Shown piece after piece: positions 1 through 10,016 of a stretch of DNA of 64,000 nt. The stretch's first letter is position 1, and the number at the start of each line of letters is the position of its first letter. The stretch comes from Rhodococcus sp. RD6.2. Its GTDB lineage: Bacteria > Actinomycetota > Actinomycetes > Mycobacteriales > Mycobacteriaceae. The position numbers were made by a program, and so were the translations under genes. Under the pieces are notes generated by a model. It searched no databases, had not been told where the DNA came from, and saw nothing but the letters and a program-made list of their open reading frames with translations. The stretch covers positions 614,422 through 678,421 of the forward strand of contig NZ_CVQP01000007.1 of assembly GCF_001040705.1 (NCBI RefSeq), in the 5' to 3' direction.

Positions 1-1
1 C

Positions 2-286
2 CGCGGTGACGCAGCGGCTGCGCTCGCCGCCTACCGGGGTCCGGTGCTGCCCGGGTCCGTCGCTCCGGGAGTCGAGGAGATTCGGGACGAGTTGCGGGTC
101 CGGATGCGGGCGGCGCTGCTCCGATCCGCGGACCAGTCGTTGCTGGCGCGGTGGACCGCGACGCCGGACGGCCGCGAGGACTCGGCCGCGTGGTCCGCGT
201 ACCTGTCGTCGATCGATCCACGATCACCGATGTACGACCAGGTCAGGGCCCGTATCGCGATCTTCGACGAACAGTTCGGTCACTGA
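2..286 (+). CDS. GAF-type transcriptional regulator, C-terminal fragment
   Basis: The 5' part lies outside the window; only about 94 residues and the stop codon are present. The residues ([19 protein letters not shown], then an Arg-rich helix and a C-terminal helical stretch) resemble the C-terminal region of GAF-domain regulators commonly found directly upstream of aldehyde dehydrogenase/DUF779 genes in Rhodococcus and relatives. It lies 83 bp before the aldehyde dehydrogenase gene on the same strand, so it probably controls that gene. The DNA-binding and GAF parts cannot be seen here, so the family assignment rests on resemblance and context. Confidence 0.5.
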   Translation, partial: RGDAAAALAAYRGPVLPGSVAPGVEEIRDELRVRMRAALLRSADQSLLARWTATPDGREDSAAWSAYLSSIDPRSPMYDQVRARIAIFDEQFGH

Positions 287-303
287 CCGCGTGTACGCAA
301 CGT

Positions 304-313
304 GGTTGCAACC
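304..313. promoter_or_regulatory. 10-bp perfect palindrome upstream of aldehyde dehydrogenase
   Basis: GGTTGCAACC is a perfect palindrome about 57 bp upstream of the aldehyde dehydrogenase start, in the short gap after the regulator fragment. Its position fits an operator or activator site, but ten bases is short and no second copy was noticed nearby. Confidence 0.25.
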
Positions 314-369
314 CTCACGGTCGTAGTGTTCTGGATCACACCACCAGATGCACGACGACAGGAGTTCCG

Positions 370-1893
<1,524 letters not shown>

Positions 1894-1930
1894 TCCACGC
1901 TTCTCCCGTCCCCTCGGTCGGGAGTATCGG

Positions 1931-1970
1931 CGCGGTGCCCGCCGCACCCCCCTCCGCGGCGGGCACCGCG
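1931..1970 (+). terminator. Rho-independent-type hairpin after aldehyde dehydrogenase
   Basis: Perfect 15-bp inverted repeat (1931-1945 with 1956-1970), 10-nt loop, followed by TTT. It lies between the aldehyde dehydrogenase and alcohol dehydrogenase genes, so the latter probably has its own promoter or depends on partial readthrough. Confidence 0.75.
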
Positions 1971-2038
1971 TTTCCAGTCACGACATCCACACGTCCGAAG
2001 CCACAACCACCCGACCCACGACCCCCACGGAGGACACG

Positions 2039-3064
2039 ATGGTCGACACGATGAAGGCAGCGGTAGTACACGAGTTCGGCAAGCCCCTCACGATCGAGGA
2101 GGTGCCGATTCCCGTCCCGGGTCCGAACCAGGCCCTGGTGAAACTGGAGACCAGCGGTGTGTGCCACACCGATCTTCATGCGGCGGAAGGGGACTGGCCC
2201 GTCAAGCCGAGTCCGCCGTTCGTTCCCGGCCACGAGGGTGTCGGCACGGTGGTGCAGTTGGGGGAGGGCGTCACCGAACTCGAGGTGGGGCAGCGGGTGG
2301 GGAACGCCTGGCTGTGGTCCGCGTGCATGGAGTGTCGCTTCTGCCGCACCGGCTGGGAGACGCTCTGCGAGAAGCAGGTCAACGGCGGCTACTCCGTGAA
2401 CGGGTCGTTCGCGGAGTACATGCTCGTCGACGCGCGGTTCGCCCCGCGGATCCCGGACGGCTCGGACCTCGTCGAGGTGGCCCCGGTGCTGTGCGCGGGC
2501 GTCACCGTCTACAAGGGCATCAAGGTGGCCGACGTGGTACCGGGCGAATGGATCACCATCTCCGGCATCGGCGGACTCGGACACGTCGCGGTCCAGTACG
2601 CGACGGCGATGGGCCTGCGGGTCGCCGCGGTCGACGTCTCGGACGCCAAACTGGACCTCGCCGCGAAGTACGGTGCCGAGGTCCTGGTCAACGCGACCAA
2701 GGAGGATCCCGTCGCGAAGATCCAGGAAGCCACCGGCGGCACCGACGGCGTACTCGTCACGGCGGTGCATCCCCAGGCGTTCGGGCAGGCCATCGGCATG
2801 GCCCGGCGCGGCGGCACCATCGCCTTCAACGGGTTGCCTCCCGGCGACTTCCCGGCACCGATCTTCGACACGGTGCTCAAGGGGCTGACCATCCGCGGGT
2901 CCATCGTCGGCACGCGACAGGACATGGTGGAGGCGTTGGACTTCTACTCCCGCGGCAAGATTCGGCCGACCGTGCACACCCGGCGACTCGAGGAGATCAA
3001 CGACGTGTTCGACGAACTGCGCGCCGGAACCGTCGACGGTCGCGTCGTGCTGGACTTCAGGTGA
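2039..3064 (+). CDS. adhP: Zinc-dependent alcohol dehydrogenase (AdhP type)
   Basis: A 341-residue medium-chain dehydrogenase/reductase interconverting primary alcohols and aldehydes with NAD(H). The catalytic zinc ligands appear in SGVCHTDLH and PGHEGVG, the structural-zinc cysteines in CMECRFC and the Cys a few residues on, and the Rossmann glycine motif in GIGGLGHVAVQYA. The ATG at 2039 follows GGAGG. It pairs functionally with the aldehyde dehydrogenase upstream (alcohol to acid) and its stop overlaps the DUF779 start by four bases. Confidence 0.93.
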   Translation: MVDTMKAAVVHEFGKPLTIEEVPIPVPGPNQALVKLETSGVCHTDLHAAEGDWPVKPSPPFVPGHEGVGTVVQLGEGVTELEVGQRVGNAWLWSACMECRFCRTGWETLCEKQVNGGYSVNGSFAEYMLVDARFAPRIPDGSDLVEVAPVLCAGVTVYKGIKVADVVPGEWITISGIGGLGHVAVQYATAMGLRVAAVDVSDAKLDLAAKYGAEVLVNATKEDPVAKIQEATGGTDGVLVTAVHPQAFGQAIGMARRGGTIAFNGLPPGDFPAPIFDTVLKGLTIRGSIVGTRQDMVEALDFYSRGKIRPTVHTRRLEEINDVFDELRAGTVDGRVVLDFR

Positions 3065-3582
3065 GCGCACCCCCGCGCATCGTCGCGACCGTGGCCGCGG
3101 CCGACCTGCTCCGCAGGCTGGTCGCGGCCCACGGGCCGGTGATGATGCACCAGTCCGGCGGTTGCTGCGACGGTTCGGCACCGATGTGTTATCCCGCAGG
3201 GGAATTCATCGTCGGCGACCGGGATGTTCTCGTCGGCGTGCTCGACCTGCGCCTGGGCGCCGGTGACGTGCCGTCGGCACTGCCCGAGGGTGGAGACGCG
3301 GTCACGGTGTGGATCTCGGGGCCGCAGTTCGAGCTGTGGAAGCACACGCAGCTCGTGATCGACGTCGTCCAGGGCCGCGGTTCCGGGTTCAGCCTCGAAA
3401 CGCCGGAGGGCCTGCGGTTCCTGAGTCGAGGACGGGCCTTCACCGGGGACGAGACGACCGCCCTCGCGGGCGACGAACCCGTCACCGGCGAGCAGTGGGA
3501 GGCGGGGCGCCGACCCAGTGTGCCGACGGTGCCGCAGATCGTTGCCGAGGCCGCGGACGCCTGCCCCGTGCCGCCGCGCTGA
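3061..3582 (+). CDS. DUF779 family protein
   Basis: A 173-residue protein with the DUF779 pattern: MMHQSGGCCDGSAPMC near residue 30, where the clustered cysteines and His could bind metal, and GPQFELWKHTQLVIDVV further on. DUF779 genes sit beside acetaldehyde dehydrogenase genes in many bacteria, but their biochemical role is not established. The GTG start overlaps the adhP stop (GTGA), indicating translational coupling. The C-terminal tail after about residue 125 is longer and more variable than the core. Convergent with the ABC operon that follows. Confidence 0.85.
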   Translation: MSAPPRIVATVAAADLLRRLVAAHGPVMMHQSGGCCDGSAPMCYPAGEFIVGDRDVLVGVLDLRLGAGDVPSALPEGGDAVTVWISGPQFELWKHTQLVIDVVQGRGSGFSLETPEGLRFLSRGRAFTGDETTALAGDEPVTGEQWEAGRRPSVPTVPQIVAEAADACPVPPR

Positions 3583-3604
3583 CGGGCCACTCCTCGACGA
3601 GCAG

Positions 3605-4576
3605 CTACTCGACGAGCTGCTCGCTGCGGAGCCAGTCGTAGGCGACGTCCGCCGGATCCTCGCCGTCGATGTCGACGCGGCCGTTCAGTTCCTGCATCAG
3701 CTCGTCGGTGAGGCGCTGCGAGATCACGGCCATCAGGTCCGCGATCTGCGGGTACTGCTCGATGATCTCGCGGCGGACGACGACGGTTCCGCTGTAGGGC
3801 AGGAAGAAGTCGCGGTCGTCCTCGAGCACGGTGAGATCGAGGTTCTTGACGCGGCCGTCCGTCGTGTAGACCATCCCGAAGTTGCAGGGCTCGCTGCGCG
3901 CGGTCGAGGTGTAGACGACGCCTGCGTCCATCCGCGTCACGTTCTGGGTCGGGACCCCGTCCGGGGCGCCGAGCGGCATGTCGTACGCCTCGAGCATCGG
4001 CACGAATCCGTCAGCACGGCTGTAGAACTCGTCGTCCACACAGAACGTTCGCTCCGACTCGGGTAACTGTGCGACGTCGGAGAGCGTGGAGACGCCGAGC
4101 CGCTGCGCGGTCTCGGCGGATGCCGCGAAGGCGTACGTGTCGTTGAAATTCGCGGGCGGCAACCATACGAGGTCGTTCTCCTGCAGTTCGATGTCGTGCA
4201 CTCGCTGCCACAGTTCGGTGGGATCGGAGATGGTCTCCGTCTGGCCGTGATAGTTCACCCACCCGGTACCCGTGTACTCCCAGAGGATGTCGGCATCGCC
4301 GTTCAGCTGGGCCTGTCGCGACGACGCCGATCCGGGTGCGCCGGTGAGGTCGGTGACGTCGGCGCCCGCGGCGGCCAGGTAGGTGGCGGTGATCTTCCCG
4401 AGCAGCACGCCCTCGGTGAAGCTCTTCGACGTCACGACGAGACCCGCGTCGTCGAGTGGCCGCTCGCCGCCGGGCAGTGTCGCGTCGTGGAACGTTCCCG
4501 ACGAGCTGACCAGACCGCATCCGGACACAGCGACGGCTACGAGCAGCGAGGCTGCCACGCCGCGCAGTAGCCGCAT
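3605..4576 (-). CDS. proX: Osmoprotectant ABC transporter substrate-binding lipoprotein (ProX/OpuCC type)
   Basis: A 323-residue lipoprotein: short basic N-terminus, hydrophobic stretch and lipobox VSGC near residue 20, then a type-2 periplasmic-binding fold (VVTSKSFTEGVLLGKI, WEYTGTGWVNY). These motifs are typical of OpuAC/OpuCC binders of glycine betaine, choline, carnitine or proline betaine; the exact ligand cannot be read from sequence. Last gene of a four-gene operon; its ATG shares one base with the permease stop (TGATG). A short inverted repeat spans the 3' end and the convergent gap (3598-3606 with 3615-3623) and may help termination. Confidence 0.88.
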   Translation of the reverse strand: MRLLRGVAASLLVAVAVSGCGLVSSSGTFHDATLPGGERPLDDAGLVVTSKSFTEGVLLGKITATYLAAAGADVTDLTGAPGSASSRQAQLNGDADILWEYTGTGWVNYHGQTETISDPTELWQRVHDIELQENDLVWLPPANFNDTYAFAASAETAQRLGVSTLSDVAQLPESERTFCVDDEFYSRADGFVPMLEAYDMPLGAPDGVPTQNVTRMDAGVVYTSTARSEPCNFGMVYTTDGRVKNLDLTVLEDDRDFFLPYSGTVVVRREIIEQYPQIADLMAVISQRLTDELMQELNGRVDIDGEDPADVAYDWLRSEQLVE

Positions 4577-5313
4577 CACGACACGCCTCGCGGGGTCGCG
4601 GCCAGCTCGACCAGCCGGCCGAGCCAGTCGATCGTCAACGCCAGCAGGCCGACCAGGACGGCCCCCGAGACGAGGAGTTTCGGGAGGAACAGCGTCACCC
4701 CGGTGGTGATGAGGGTGCCCAGGCTGGTGGCGCCGATGAACGTGCTCAGGGTCGCGGTTCCGACGAGGATCACCAGCGCGGTCCGGACGCCGTTGAGGAT
4801 GACGGGAACCGCGAGCGGCAACTCCACCTGCACGAGGGTGCGCGGCGCGGAGTAGCCGATTCCGCGCGCGGCCTCGATGGTGCGCTTGTCGACCTGGTCG
4901 AGGCCGACGATCGTGTTCTGCAGGATGGGCAGGACGGCGTACGCGACGAGTCCGATGACCGCGGTGCGGAATCCGGTGCCGAGCCACATGGTGAGCAACA
5001 CGATCAGACCGATGGCGGGCGCCGCTTGGCCGACATTCGCGACGTTGATCACGATCGGCTTGAGGCGTTTGGCCGCGCCGCGGGTGAGCAGGATTCCCAG
5101 CGGGATCGCGATCGCCACGACGATCACCGTCGCCGTCACCGTCAGGCGGATGTGATCGAACAGGGTGAGGCGGAGTGCATCCCAGCCGAGGGACGCTTCC
5201 TCGGTCGGCGTCAGTGTCGTGGACCGATACCAGAGGACGTAGGCGGTTCCGAGCACGACGATGATCAACGGCTCGAACCACACGTCGATGGGGGCGCGCC
5301 GGAAGCGCGTCAC
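4576..5313 (-). CDS. Osmoprotectant ABC transporter permease (ProW/ProZ type)
   Basis: A 245-residue BPD-type inner-membrane permease with about six hydrophobic segments and the EAA-like loop EAARGIGYSAPRTLVQVELP that contacts the ATPase. The GTG at 5313 overlaps the stop of the ATPase gene by four bases, so I chose it over a longer frame that reads through the ATPase gene. It has a longer N-terminal region than the other permease of the operon. The pair presumably forms a heterodimeric channel with the CBS-domain ATPase and the lipoprotein binder. Confidence 0.85.
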   Translation of the reverse strand: MTRFRRAPIDVWFEPLIIVVLGTAYVLWYRSTTLTPTEEASLGWDALRLTLFDHIRLTVTATVIVVAIAIPLGILLTRGAAKRLKPIVINVANVGQAAPAIGLIVLLTMWLGTGFRTAVIGLVAYAVLPILQNTIVGLDQVDKRTIEAARGIGYSAPRTLVQVELPLAVPVILNGVRTALVILVGTATLSTFIGATSLGTLITTGVTLFLPKLLVSGAVLVGLLALTIDWLGRLVELAATPRGVS

Positions 5314-6539
5314 GGCGCGGGCTCCTCGCCCTGTCCGGTTGCGCCGCCGTGTGCGCGTTCGTCGTATCCGGTGTAGGTGACGTGTCCGTCGTCGGCTCGG
5401 ACATCGGACAGTTGTCCGCGGATGACGGACATGACGGTGGCGATGGTGAGTGCACCGGTCACCGCGCCGCGCGCGTCGGTGACGAGGACGCCGCCCTGGC
5501 TCGCCGCGAGCATGGTGTCGAGTGCGTCGTTGAGCGTCGACGACGGCGCCACCACGGGCAGGCGGGGGTCGAGGTAATCGGAAACCCGGTCCTTCGTCGC
5601 CACTTCGTCGAGCGACGGCCATGCCCGTGGTCGTCCGTGTGCGTCGACGACCACGATCCAGGTGGCGCCTCGCGCCCTCGCCCTGTCGATGACCTCGTTC
5701 GACGGGTCGCCGACACGGGCGGTCACGACCGCGTCGTGGTCGACGTCCTTGACCCGGGAGAGGGTCAGATGGGCCAGCGTGGCACCGGATCCGACGAACT
5801 CCTCGACGAACGGGGTCGCAGGGGTCGCGAGGATCTCCTCGGGCGTCGCGTACTGCTCGATGTGCCCGCCCTCGGACAGGATCAGGACCTTGTCGCCGAG
5901 CTTGGTCGCCTCCTCGAAGTCGTGGGTGACGATCACGACGGTCTTCGCGAGTTCCTGTTGGATGGCGATCAGGCTGTCCTGCAAGCGGACCCTGGTGATC
6001 GGGTCGACCGCGCCGAAGGGTTCGTCCATGAGGAGGACCGGTGGGTCGGCGGCCAGTGCGCGCGCGACGCCGACGCGCTGCTGCTGCCCACCGGACATGT
6101 CCTTCGGGAGTCGGTCTCGGAAGGTGTCGGCGTCCAGTCCGACGAGGTCGAGCAGGTACTCGGTGCGTTCCTCGATCCGCTTCCGGTCCCACCCGAGCAC
6201 GCGCGGCACCGCGCCGATGTTCTTCGCCACCGACCAGTGCGGGAAGAGTCCGCCCGACTGGATGACGTAGCCGATCGACTGGCGGAGCTTGTCGGGGTTC
6301 TCGTTGGTGACATCGCGGTCGCCGATGAAGATGCGGCCCGCGGTCGGCTCGATGAGGCGATTGATCATTTTCAGTGTCGTTGTCTTGCCGCATCCGGACG
6401 GGCCGACGAAGGCCACGACCTGGCCGGCCTCGATGTCGAGGTCGATCTTCCTGACGGCCGGTGTGGACTGGCCGCGGTACTGCTTGACGACAGCGTCGAG
6501 TCGGATGGAGGCGCCGGTGACGGTTCGGTTCTCGGTCAC
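5310..6539 (-). CDS. proV: Osmoprotectant ABC transporter ATPase with tandem CBS domains (ProV/OpuCA type)
   Basis: A 409-residue ATPase energising betaine-type solute uptake. Walker A is GPSGCGKTT near residue 50, the signature is MSGGQQQRVGVARAL, Walker B is VLLMDEPFGAVD, and the switch His lies in VIVTHDFEEA. After about residue 250 come two CBS-like repeats (first with TWIVVVDAHGRPRAW, second with GGVLVTDARGAVTGALT). In OpuA/OpuC systems such CBS pairs sense ionic strength or a cyclic dinucleotide. GTG start with AAGGGA upstream; overlaps both neighbours by four bases. Confidence 0.9.
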   Translation of the reverse strand: MTENRTVTGASIRLDAVVKQYRGQSTPAVRKIDLDIEAGQVVAFVGPSGCGKTTTLKMINRLIEPTAGRIFIGDRDVTNENPDKLRQSIGYVIQSGGLFPHWSVAKNIGAVPRVLGWDRKRIEERTEYLLDLVGLDADTFRDRLPKDMSGGQQQRVGVARALAADPPVLLMDEPFGAVDPITRVRLQDSLIAIQQELAKTVVIVTHDFEEATKLGDKVLILSEGGHIEQYATPEEILATPATPFVEEFVGSGATLAHLTLSRVKDVDHDAVVTARVGDPSNEVIDRARARGATWIVVVDAHGRPRAWPSLDEVATKDRVSDYLDPRLPVVAPSSTLNDALDTMLAASQGGVLVTDARGAVTGALTIATVMSVIRGQLSDVRADDGHVTYTGYDERAHGGATGQGEEPAP

Positions 6540-7180
6540 TGGAGTCCCTTCGAGACGGTGAGGCGCCCGAGGAGAACGAGCAGGGCGTCGAAGACCAGGG
6601 CGATGGCGACGATGAGAATCGTTCCGGTGAAAGCCATCTCGACGGAGTTGGTTCCACCGAGCCGGGAGAGGCCGTTGAAGATGAGCGAGCCGAGGCCGGG
6701 TCCGAGAACGTATGCGACGATCGCGGCGACGCCGACGATCATCTGGGTGGAAACCCGGATTCCGGTGAGAATGACCGGCCAGGCGATCGGCAGTGACACC
6801 GTCAGCAGGATGCGACTGCGGGACAGTCCGATTCCGCGAGCGGACTCGATGAGGGAGTCGGGTACCGACCGAAGGCCGACGATTGCATTGCCGATCACCG
6901 GCATCGCCGCGAAGAAGGCCAGCATGACGAATGACGGGACGACACCGAGCCCGAACGGGATGATCAGCAGTGCGAGCAGTGCGAGCGACGGAATGGTCAG
7001 CGCGACCCGGCTGCTGGTGAGAGTCAGTGCCGATGCGAGTGGAAGGCGATGCACGGCAACAGCGATCGCGATGGCGACCAGCGTCCCCACCAGGACAGTC
7101 TGGAAGGCCAGCGACGCATGCTGATAGGTCAGGAACGCGAGAAACTCACCCCTACCCTGAAGATAGTCCCAGAGATTCAC
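6536..7180 (-). CDS. Osmoprotectant ABC transporter permease, first gene of operon
   Basis: A 214-residue BPD-type permease with about five to six membrane helices and the coupling loop ESARGIGLSRSRILLTVSLP. It opens the operon permease-ATPase-permease-binding protein. The GTG start at 7180 is supported by a strong AAGGAG eight bases upstream. Its stop overlaps the ATPase start (GTGA). Operon-level regulation may involve the dyad sites further upstream at 7252-7383. Confidence 0.85.
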   Translation of the reverse strand: MNLWDYLQGRGEFLAFLTYQHASLAFQTVLVGTLVAIAIAVAVHRLPLASALTLTSSRVALTIPSLALLALLIIPFGLGVVPSFVMLAFFAAMPVIGNAIVGLRSVPDSLIESARGIGLSRSRILLTVSLPIAWPVILTGIRVSTQMIVGVAAIVAYVLGPGLGSLIFNGLSRLGGTNSVEMAFTGTILIVAIALVFDALLVLLGRLTVSKGLQ

Positions 7181-7251
7181 GAAGCTCCTTCTCGCGGCGG
7201 CGCCTTCCGGAGTGCTCGAATCCGACGCTAGCAGGAGTCACGTGCAGAGTT

Positions 7252-7383
7252 CTGGATTTGTGTGACCAGGGGTTTCGTGTGGGGTGTTCACCAAGGCCGG
7301 TTCGTTCTGGGCTGCATGCGGATTGAATAGATTGATCAGTCGGTAATCACACCTGAGGACGGCTCCAGATCACACAAATCTGG
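7252..7383. promoter_or_regulatory. Pair of related 19-bp dyads upstream of the osmoprotectant operon
   Basis: Two 19-bp sites sit 72 and 185 bp upstream of the first permease gene. The one at 7365-7383 has perfect 6-bp arms CCAGAT/ATCTGG around a 7-bp centre; the one at 7252-7270 is CTGG/CCAG around TTTGTGTG. Read in opposite orientations they match at 14 of 19 positions, with the core ATTTGTGTGA shared. The layout suggests a dimeric regulator binding twice, perhaps for osmotic control. The region between them (7271-7364) has no gene. Confidence 0.4.
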
Positions 7384-7477
7384 ATGAGTTCCAGCTTGGT
7401 TGCGACGTTTGGGGAGAGACTGCAGCGACAACCGCTGTTGTGGATTGGCAGCCGAACAGGGATCGGATACTGGGGCC

Positions 7478-7656
7478 GTGACCGACGGGATAATTCGACA
7501 GGCCGAGCCCGACGACGACCTGGCCGGTCTTCCGGCCATGCAGGTCGCGGCTGGCGCCAGCTCATGTACGCCGCCGAACACCTTGCCCTCCACGAGGGAT
7601 TCAGCCGCATGACTCTCACCATGTTCCGCGAGGTCCCGGTCAACGGTCCCTTCTAG
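7478..7656 (+). pseudogene. GNAT acetyltransferase remnant (internal deletion)
   Basis: A GTG at 7478 opens a frame reading MTDGIIRQAEPDDDLAGLPA, a typical GNAT N-terminus. About 25 residues in, the sequence jumps frame near 7553 to AEHLALHEGFSRMTLTMFRE followed by VPVNGPF and TAG. That second part matches the late portion of GNAT proteins with the pattern TLTTFRDVPWNAPFY. The roughly 80 residues that should carry the acetyl-CoA-binding motif between the two parts are absent, as is the C-terminus. I read this as a deleted, non-functional gene copy. Confidence 0.6.
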
Positions 7657-7766
7657 CCGCCGCCGACCAGCGCGCCGATCTCCACCCGCGCGGTCTGCTC
7701 GGCAAAGGCCCCGAGCATCGTCCAGCACTCGAAATGGACCGTGAGGCCGACCCCGCAGTCCTCCGC
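7653..7766 (-). pseudogene. Luciferase-like (LLM/F420-type) oxidoreductase fragment
   Basis: A minus-strand frame of about 36 residues contains FECWTMLGAFAEQTARVEIG then ALVGGG, which closely follows the LLM-family pattern (E-x-W-T-x-L-x-A-L-A-x-x-T-x-R-V-x-L-G-x-L-V). It stops at once after ALVGGG and has no proper N-terminus. It abuts the GNAT remnant tail to tail, so this 300-bp zone looks like a graveyard of two decayed genes. The short length keeps confidence moderate. Confidence 0.45.
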
Positions 7767-7779
7767 GGGGGTCGGGAGA

Positions 7780-8613
7780 TCAGCACCCTCTGACCGCACA
7801 GAGTGTGTACGACGCGGGGAGCCGCTCGGGGTTCTCGGCGAGCCGCCACTCCCCGCGCTCGTCACACACCATCGCGTCGGGCAGGGCATTCCAGGGAACG
7901 CTGTCGTGCTCGGTGAGCGCGGTGATCTCCATGCCTGCCCTGAGAAGTGCGGTCACGATCTCGCCGAGGCCGTGGTTCCACTCGTGCGTTGTGCTGGCCT
8001 GGAGCCGGATCTCCGTGTCGACGTACGTCTCCTCGTCCGTCCACACCAGCGGTTCGACCTGCTCGAAATAGGGGTACCGGAGGGCGAGCACATCCGAGCG
8101 GGCGTCGTCGAGCGCCCACAGCACGGGATGGGCCTCGCGCAGGAACAGCCGGCCGCCCGGTCGGAGGAGCCCCGCAACCGTCTCGGCCCACCGCTCGATG
8201 CTCGGCAGCCAGCACAGCGCCCCGATTCCGGTGAACACCAGATCCTGTGACGCCGGACCGAGGATCGTCACGGCGTCGTATACGTCCGCCTCCACGAAGT
8301 CGACCGGGTCCGCGGTGCGGGCGACCAGCTTGCGGGCCTCCGCCAGCGAGGCCCCGGAGAAGTCCAGCCCGGTCATCCGCGCTCCGAGCCGGGCCAGCGA
8401 CACCGTGTCGGTGCCGATGTGGCACTGCAGATGCACTCCCGTCAGCCCCGAGATGTCGCCGAGCATCGGACGGTCGAACTCGACTACCGCGCTGACGAAT
8501 TCGGGATCACAGACGAATCGCTCCACCGCATAGTCCGACGAGACGGCGTGCACGGGTGCGCGTTCGTCCCAGTTCGCCTTGTTGATCTCTCGGTACTCTT
8601 CGCCCACGAGCAC
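7780..8613 (-). CDS. Class I SAM-dependent methyltransferase
   Basis: A 277-residue methyltransferase with the Rossmann-like core. Motif I is degenerate but recognisable (VHLQCHIGTDTVSLARLGA), followed by the acidic TGLDFSGASL and the motif VEADVYDAV, and the post-motif LLRPGGRLFLREAHPVLW. The substrate is not predictable; such proteins are common single genes in actinobacteria. GTG start at 8613; a second GTG two codons later is equally possible. No operon partner on the same strand within 100 bp; the 113 bp before it to the next gene hold nothing obvious. Confidence 0.8.
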   Translation of the reverse strand: MLVGEEYREINKANWDERAPVHAVSSDYAVERFVCDPEFVSAVVEFDRPMLGDISGLTGVHLQCHIGTDTVSLARLGARMTGLDFSGASLAEARKLVARTADPVDFVEADVYDAVTILGPASQDLVFTGIGALCWLPSIERWAETVAGLLRPGGRLFLREAHPVLWALDDARSDVLALRYPYFEQVEPLVWTDEETYVDTEIRLQASTTHEWNHGLGEIVTALLRAGMEITALTEHDSVPWNALPDAMVCDERGEWRLAENPERLPASYTLCAVRGC

Positions 8614-8726
8614 ACCCTAGCCTCGAACTTTCGCGCGTCTGACGTGCCGGCCTGATCTGTTTCCGATTGGTGGTTTGGCGTGGACGGATGGATGGACGCG
8701 TGTAGGGGGCTGCAGCGCGGCGGGGC

Positions 8727-10016
8727 CTACAGCGCGGCGAGCTTGCGGAGTCCGGCGGGGTAGGTGCGCAGTCCGACGAAGAGGACGGCGATGGCGAGCA
8801 CGTAGGCGAGCGGAACCCATTGCAGGACACCGAGCAGACCCAGTCGATCGGACAGGAGTCCGACGACGAGGGGCCCCAGGGCCATGCCGAGGATGTTGTT
8901 CACGAGGGTTCCGACGCCGAAGGCCGAGGCCCGGATCGAGGGATGCGTCAGGCTCGCGACGAGTGCGGTGGTCGCGCCGGAGGATCCGGCGCAGAAGAAT
9001 GCTCCGATTCCGATGAGGATCATCTGTGCGGAGCCGCCTGCCACACCGAATCCGACGGTGAGGGTCACGAGGGCGATTGCGGCGGTCACGACTGCGACGG
9101 TCCACTTGCGTTCGGGGCGGTGTCGGCTCACGCGGTCGGCGATGATGCCGCACGACACGATGCCGACACCCATCAGGAGCACGAACACCGACGCGGTCAG
9201 GCCGGCCGCCGAGGTGTCCATACCGTGGTAGCGGTTGAAGTAGCTGGGCAGCCAGGCGAGCAGCACACCGGACACGAAGAGTTGAAGCGCGGCACCGACG
9301 TACGCGCACACGAGCGGTGTGTTGGTGAACAGGCTCGACAGCGGGGCGCGGGTGCCGGTCGTCGTGGTGGCTGCCTGCTCGGGTGTGTGGCGCTCGAGCC
9401 TGGACGGGGTGGCGACCATCCGGAACGCGGCGACGAGGAGGAGTCCGACGACCGCCATCATCAGGAATGCTGCACGCCACCCGTATCGATCGGCGAGCAC
9501 GCCGCCGAGGGCGACGCCGAGTACCGATCCGAAGAAGGTCGACGCCTGAAAGGTTCCGCTGAGTGTCGCGTGCAGTCGGGGAGCGAACACGCTCAACATG
9601 ACCGCCATGCCGACACTGGCGTAGGCAGCCTCTCCGAAGCCGAGCAGGAAGCGTGCCCCGAGCAGCTGGCCGTAGTTGGCCGCGGCGGCGCACAGGACCG
9701 TCGCGGCACTCCACAGGACGGCCATCGCCACGATGCTGCGGACCCGTCCCCAGCGATCGGCGAGGAGCGACAGCGGGAGGGCGAGGACTCCGACCATCAG
9801 GGCGACGACGCTGGTGAGCGAGGCCAGCTGGGTGTCCGACAGGTTCCACTCGGCCTTGAGGAGCGGGAAGACGGCGCTGAGCACCTGCCGGGACATGTAG
9901 TCCGACATCATCAGTCCGCAGATCAGGGCGAACACCACCCAGGGGAATGCCCGTGACCCGGCGCTCGCCCGTTCGGGCGTGGTGACGGTGGGTCGCGTCG
10001 CGGTCTGCAACTGCAT
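8727..10016 (-). CDS. MFS transporter, ACS/aromatic-acid permease type (carrier 1)
   Basis: A 429-residue major facilitator with about twelve hydrophobic segments and the loop 2-3 signature SLLADRWGRVRS. It shares YMSRQVLSAVFP and near-continuous similarity with the second carrier at 11812-13167, so the two are paralogues. The family commonly imports organic anions such as aromatic or other carboxylates by proton symport. The ATG at 10016 is preferred because AGGA lies ten bases upstream and an upstream extension would be non-hydrophobic. Its promoter (10137-10202) carries the GTCCC repeats shared with two other promoters near an araC gene. Confidence 0.85.
   Translation of the reverse strand: MQLQTATRPTVTTPERASAGSRAFPWVVFALICGLMMSDYMSRQVLSAVFPLLKAEWNLSDTQLASLTSVVALMVGVLALPLSLLADRWGRVRSIVAMAVLWSAATVLCAAAANYGQLLGARFLLGFGEAAYASVGMAVMLSVFAPRLHATLSGTFQASTFFGSVLGVALGGVLADRYGWRAAFLMMAVVGLLLVAAFRMVATPSRLERHTPEQAATTTTGTRAPLSSLFTNTPLVCAYVGAALQLFVSGVLLAWLPSYFNRYHGMDTSAAGLTASVFVLLMGVGIVSCGIIADRVSRHRPERKWTVAVVTAAIALVTLTVGFGVAGGSAQMILIGIGAFFCAGSSGATTALVASLTHPSIRASAFGVGTLVNNILGMALGPLVVGLLSDRLGLLGVLQWVPLAYVLAIAVLFVGLRTYPAGLRKLAAL

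Noticed and set aside
304-345. CRP-type or enhancer-binding sites upstream of the first aldehyde dehydrogenase
   Set aside because: Apart from a 10-bp palindrome no paired half-sites with convincing spacing were found, so only the palindrome is listed at low confidence.
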